This document shows, piece after piece, positions 59,101-64,000 of a DNA stretch of 64,000 bases. The notes beneath the pieces were generated by a model. That model was not told the origin of the DNA. It saw only the letters and a program-made list of their open reading frames with translations, and did not search any database. The translations under genes were made by a program, and so were the position numbers. The stretch is from Mercurialis annua. Lineage: Eukaryota; Streptophyta; Magnoliopsida; Malpighiales; Euphorbiaceae. The number at the start of each line of letters is the position of its first letter. The first letter of the stretch is position 1. The stretch is taken from assembly GCF_937616625.2 (NCBI RefSeq), contig NC_065573.1, positions 13,097,001 through 13,161,000 of the forward strand, written 5' to 3'.

Positions 59101-60358
59101 CTCGACAACAAAAAGTTGAAAGGATCAAGGATCCTTATTAGAAAAGAGTAAACAAGGTACATTGAATAAGTCGTAAGTAAAACTTCAATGTAGCAACAAT
59201 GGTTGCTCCCCTAGTACGGAGATTGTATACGTAACAGCTGTGCCTGAACCAAGAAGGTTCACAAAGAGATTAAACATCTCTTTCCTACAGGACATCAAGC
59301 ATTGATGCACATGCAACTGTGGTGTAAAGAGACATAATGTAAGAGGAACAATCTTTAAAAGATAATAGCAAGGATCGTAAGAGGAAGTACATGACATGAT
59401 AACAAAGACAGTTATCCAAGGTTATAAAGAATGAAAAATAAGACGGATTGATGAAAAGAAAGAAAAGACTAGAAGTTTTAAGAATAGTACGTCATGCTTA
59501 AGAAAAGGAAATAGACCAATGGATATACAAACGAGTATAGAGGTATACGAGATATTAAGACGCAAGAAGAAGATTAAATAAGCCCTACAAGAAAAGTGAA
59601 GACCTCATAAGGATACGTCCTGAGGACTTACCTCATGGATAACCATGATAAGTGACGTTAGCGAAAGAATCTTCCTACGAGAAATGAAGTAATGAGACAA
59701 AAGAGGATAACAGATAGTGGAATAAGCTTTTAGCACGACAACAAATAATAATCAGATGACAGCAACAGAGACTACGTAAGTAGTGAAGCACGAGTTGTTT
59801 GAGTGTCCACATCACTCAACAAGGAACGATGATAGGATTAAATATGTTGGACAAAAAGAAAAGGATCGAGAACGAAAATGCATGTGGGTACGACTAACAT
59901 CGTTATAGAAAGAAGACTTGGAGATCAAGATCAAGTCGTAACCACGATCAAACAAAGCAAAAGAATCTAAGAGTACGAACTAATGGATCATCTACATCAT
60001 TCGATTACGAGTGAGTAATCTTAAGAGTGGAGATTATCGTTACTAGTAATCAGACATTACTAGAACAAACTAGTATTGAGTATCAGTATTAAACTGAAAA
60101 TTTAATTACAAAGATAAAAGCTCATAGTATTGAATGTCAAATAAAGGACAAACACAACGATTGTGTTGAAAAATTAAGAGAAGCAATCAAAGGTAAGAAG
60201 TTATAGTACATAAGAAAATGGCTAAAACACTATGAACGACGGAGACGATATGAAAGGTCGTCAATGACGATTAACATTAATCTACAAGGAGTACAGAAAT
60301 GGAGTGATGAATGAAGTTCAAAAAGTTAAGGGTTTAAGTTAAGTCAAGGAGTTATATG
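56159..60358 (+). other. Non-coding interior of the 53-63 kb element
   Basis: About 4.2 kb, purine-rich on the plus strand and stop-dense in all frames. It is co-linear with the old element at 18470-21748 plus 31346-32048, so non-coding sequence has been kept between an old and a young copy. The longest frames (58015-58269, 84 codons) lack motifs. Confidence 0.8.
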
Positions 60359-60394
60359 AAAATTCGAGGACGAATTTTTATAAGGGGGGAAGAA
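60359..60394 (+). promoter_or_regulatory. Polypurine tract with upstream hairpin
   Basis: Hairpin AAAATTCG-agga-CGAATTTT (60359-60378), then AAGGGGGGAAGAA (60382-60394), directly before the 3' LTR. Confidence 0.87.
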
Positions 60395-63143
60395 TGTAAT
60401 ACCCCAAAATATTAAATTATTTAATTGGACCACGTGTCCAGTGTTAAGTCGCCAGAGTGGCGATATCAGAAAGATTTCCGAGAGATTAGGATAAATATTA
60501 AATTTTAGCAGGACGGACTCGAAAGGATTATTGCGAAAGATTTAATATTATATTTCAGTCCTAAAGTTGGAATTGGAATTGGAAAAGAAAAATGTCAAGA
60601 AAGTCGCCAAATAAAGTACAGGGACTAAAATGGTAATTTAACCATATAAGATCCGAAGGGATATTATTTCGCCAAAGCCCGCGAAATATTTTATAGTATA
60701 TGTGGAAAAAGTTTCGGGTCAATCGGAGACCTTTTAAAATTTGGACGCGGATGCGTTTGGGCTAAATTGTAACTTTTGAAAAGTTTCAAGGGCTAAAGTG
60801 CAAATTAGCCAATCAAGCCAGAAAATAGCGATTAAAAGATTATTAATGAAAAATAATAATTTTGAGTTAGTATTATTTATTTTGAGATAAATAATACGTA
60901 AGTAATTGAGTTAGAAGGATAATTTAACCTTTAGGTTAAATTAGAAAGTTTAAAAGAGAAATGGTTTAAGTTAAAGAAATGAAGGATTAAAGTGATAACT
61001 TTTCCAAAATATATATATACATTCCTTATGAGTAAGGAAAGGAACAGGGATCAGAAGGATCCAGAGAGGTGAGAGCGAGAGAAAAGAAAATGTTCGGTTC
61101 GTCGCCGCTTCGCCGTTTCTCGTCCGTTTCCGACGTTCTATAGCTCGAATTGATCGTATTTCAATGGCAAATCACGGTAAGCTTGTCGTTTTACCGTTTA
61201 GACGGATATATTTTAAGTTATATCGATTCAAAGTTTTAGGCCACGAAACGATTATATCGTTTTAATCGATATTAGAATTGGATTATAGTGTTTTGAGCTT
61301 AGATTAAGCGTTTCGGATGTGTTTGGAGCGTTTTTACGCTAGTAGCACGTCGGAATGGCCGAGGACGAATCCTACGCGGGCGCGTAAATAAGTTACGCGG
61401 GCGCGTAACTAAGTTACGCGGGCGCGTAACTAAGTTACGCGGGCGCGTAACTATGTTACGCGGGCGCGTAACTATGTTACGCGGGCGCGTAACTATGTTA
61501 CGCGGGCGCGCAAGTACTTTGCGCGGGCGCGCAAGTACTTTGCGCGGGCGCGCAACCATATTGCGCGGGCGCGCATTAAGGCTATGCGGGCGCACAACTT
61601 ATTCGAAGCACCTAAAAGTTATTTCTGCCCCGCTATGACCTCGTTTTCCGACTTTAAGAGTGTCGGACATTGAAAAGGAAACATAAGCCCCAAAAACGAG
61701 AAATTTGAATATCGAACATGACGTATTCGATTAGGGTTTCGAGATATAAGAAACCTATGATTAGAAAACGATGGATAAGAGATATAATAAGTATCTCGAC
61801 TAAGTATTAGAACACGATCAAAGTTAAAAGACATATATAGAATAGGATTGTGTTAACCTAAGTTTATAACTTAGGGTTTTGATACTAAGTCAACGTTTAT
61901 GGATTAAACGTATAGGTAACTCGATTAAGTAACTGACGTACCGACAAACTATCAAGCCAGTTAGCGGGAATGGATACGTGATTGGACAACGCATGGAGCT
62001 TACGCATGCGGGATTATAATAATGCAGTTTTGGATAGCGGTCACTGTGAGTTGCACTTTACTTTCGTGTATTATATATTAAAGTTATTTATATAGATATA
62101 TATACTGTTTATACGCATCGCATTACATATAATTGATTGAAATGTTATATGTTTACTTAATTACTATATCCGAGAACTAGTATGCGATCCGAAGAAACTA
62201 GCTACCTATTGGGTGTCAATAGGCTGTGTGATCACCAGTATTGAGTCAGTCTAGTATGATTGCATTGAGAAATGACTTGACACAGCTGGGAGCTGTTGAT
62301 GAATATGAAATTTATGATTGGGTTATGATTTAGATACGCAGAGTGAACTCGGCTACGGTGTAGCCTGGAAGTCCCCGTATCTAGTGGCTGGGCCACCAGC
62401 GAGTTGGACTCGCAATTGATATTTATGATTGGGTTGAACGATATATGATTATTCGATAGATGTGTCGCATGCTAGGATATTAGTTTCGTACGGATCAAAT
62501 ACCTGTTATATGTTTTATATTATTGTTTTCTTGAGATGCGATGTTATATTTTTATATTAATACCGTTAGTAACTTGCAAGCTCACTCAGTATTTCCCAAA
62601 ATACTGACCCCCTCACAGTGTTTATTTCAGGTGATCGGAGTCGGATCAGACAGACCATCTCCTTTGTGTCGGCAGCCTTTTGGCTTACACAAAGTACGAG
62701 TTTGTATAGAGCTGCAGTAGTCAGTAGGTGTCAGTATAAGGTTTATGATTCAATTTCAAACGGTATTTGAAAAGTAAACTCTGATATAAATTTTATAAAT
62801 GAGTTGTTTAGAAAGATGGCGTTTATCCGTTTGAATTTGATACCAATTGCCGTGAGTGGAATTGGTGATGTTTGTGATCAGAAACAGGGCGGTGCTGGAT
62901 ATGAGATATCGCTCGGTAAGACCCTGGTTTCTAAGAATTGTTTCGCGAATGTTTTCAGAAAAGGAATACGATATTTTAATAATTGAATTATATTATTTAA
63001 AGAAGATTTCTGATAATGTATTATATATAATAATATGTTTTATTCACGAAAAATTTTCAGTGGTTTTAGGCTTGCTATGGGTTCCGGAGCTACCACTCCC
63101 GTTCCCTAGCGCCGGTCGCGGCTCAATAATTTGGGTCGTGACA
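60395..63143 (+). repeat. 3' LTR of the 53.4-63.1 kb element
   Basis: Nearly identical to the 5' LTR. Its palindrome array (61373-61594) has 11 units, one more GCAAGTACTTT-type unit than the 5' copy. The array frames at 61299-61638 are not genes. Confidence 0.95.
61373..61594 (+). repeat. GTTACGCGggCGCGTAAC array, 11 units (3' LTR)
   Basis: As in the 5' LTR, with one additional unit and one substituted base. It shows that the array changes length within one element. Confidence 0.93.
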
Positions 63144-63148
63144 ATATG

Positions 63149-63174
63149 TCCCTTCTTAAACGGGACAGAGGGAG
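63149..63174. mobile_element. Stowaway-like MITE, right end
   Basis: TCCCTTCTTAAACGGGACAG then AGGGAG, followed by TA. It is the inverted counterpart of 53179-53204 and completes the MITE split by the retrotransposon. Confidence 0.85.
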
Positions 63175-64000
63175 TACTAAACTTCTCATTAAAGACATTA
63201 TGTAATATATTTAATGAATTAATATATATATATATATATTTAAAAATAATATATTTGAGCTGTTTCAGACATGTATTTGAGATGTATAATATATGTATCC
63301 GATATGTATCAAACATGTATCTCGAAGTTAGCAAATAATAATATACTAATCCATATCACATAATGCATAAAAAAATAACACATCTCTTAAATAATATAAA
63401 TAGATTATACATCTCAAATACATAAATAATACGTCACTTTTTCATTTATAGTGTTATTACATTTTCTAAAGAAATGTACTGTCATTCTTTAAAAAAACAA
63501 ATAAATTGAATTAAATAAATTAAATTATCCTCTAATAAAAATATGCCACATGCTCTGTAAGGTGTATAAAATAATTTTCTTGTGTCTGTAACCTTAAAAA
63601 AAAGAAATTCTTGCAAAATAAAGTACCACTTCTTGCCATGTTATTTGACAAACATGAATCCCGCGCGCATGTGAAAGAAAAGAATAGAGTTCAGTAGCAT
63701 TGAATAACATCAAAGTGCAAAAGAATATAAAATTGAAAAAAAAAACAGAAAATGAATTGTTTCTTTAACTAAATTTCAATGAATTTCAATTTTATAATAA
63801 TAATTAATCTTTTTTACATAAGCATAGCAGACATTCTGAAAGAAAAAGACTATTTGTAATTATCTCAACAAATAATGCAATAATAGAAGTCATTATGCTT
63901 TTGAGCAATCAAAGCAGCAAGAAAAACTGAACTTTATTAATTATAAAAAAGAAAAACAACGCTCCTGAAATTGATCTCAAAGGCAACACATTTCCCACCA
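63175..64000. other. Continuation of TGTATC-rich repeat, then AT-rich DNA
   Basis: TACTAAACTTCTCATTAAAG continues copy B beyond the MITE, and 63245-63330 repeats 52760-52845. From about 63350 to the window end I see only AT-rich sequence without a supportable gene. Confidence 0.6.

Larger units (their letters stand above)
53414..63143 (+). mobile_element. Complete young non-autonomous gypsy-type LTR retrotransposon, 9.7 kb
   Basis: LTRs lie at 53414-56142 (2729 bp) and 60395-63143 (2749 bp). The perfect target duplication ATATG occurs at 53409-53413 and 63144-63148. A primer site (56147-56158) and a polypurine tract (60382-60394) are present. The LTRs differ at a handful of bases plus one 21-bp array unit and a 1-bp indel, so it is recent. 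The 4.25-kb interior has no open frame longer than about 84 codons and no domain that I recognise, not even the gag relic of the 24.7-kb copy. It must have been moved by enzymes supplied in trans. Confidence 0.95.

Overview
This is a window of a plant nuclear genome, almost certainly a eudicot. It is AT-rich, has one host gene with eleven canonical GT-AG introns, and the rest is dominated by nested LTR retrotransposons, solo LTRs, MITEs and low-complexity repeats. Nothing in the sequence fixes the species. There is no bacterial-style operon, no CRISPR array and no recognisable tRNA or rRNA gene.

Layout. 1-2843: a decayed LTR tail, then a solo LTR with a perfect 5-bp target duplication. 3905-4046: a tRNA-derived SINE. 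4316-5549: a long-TIR, MULE-like element. 6191-16520 (minus strand): the only intact host gene, a 12-exon galacturonokinase (GALAK) predicted at 417 aa. Its intron 11 carries a decayed Ty1/copia fragment and its intron 7 an unidentified coding relic. 16649-18469: a MITE fragment and a 1.7-kb MULE-like element. 18470-34528: an old 5'-truncated Ty3/gypsy-type element, into which a young complete element (21749-31345, target duplication TAAGT) has inserted. 34529-38266: unassigned DNA with a large inverted repeat. 38267-46545: a decayed gag-pol gypsy element whose reverse transcriptase is split by a minus-strand solo LTR (43688-46210, target duplication AATTG). 46546-53178: degenerate minisatellites, diverged duplications and two small MULE MITEs. 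53414-63143: a second young complete element (target duplication ATATG) that split a Stowaway-like MITE. 63175-64000: repeat remnants.

The complete gypsy-type elements carry nearly identical LTRs, perfect target duplications, an initiator-Met primer site and a polypurine tract, but no pol. One keeps a gag-like relic with three in-frame TAG codons; the other keeps no coding capacity that I can see. They look like large non-autonomous derivatives moved in trans by a partner that is not in this window.

The most interesting signal lies inside the LTRs. Every family member carries (a) a set of short hairpins whose stems change by compensatory substitution between copies, (b) a GC-rich array of short palindromes at one fixed position whose sequence differs completely between subfamilies, and (c) a TATA box, a splice donor, a branch-point-like CTGAC and an acceptor, laid out so that (a) and (b) would both lie inside an LTR intron of about 1.2-1.4 kb. 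The LTR of the 53-63 kb element also looks like a mosaic of two subfamilies.
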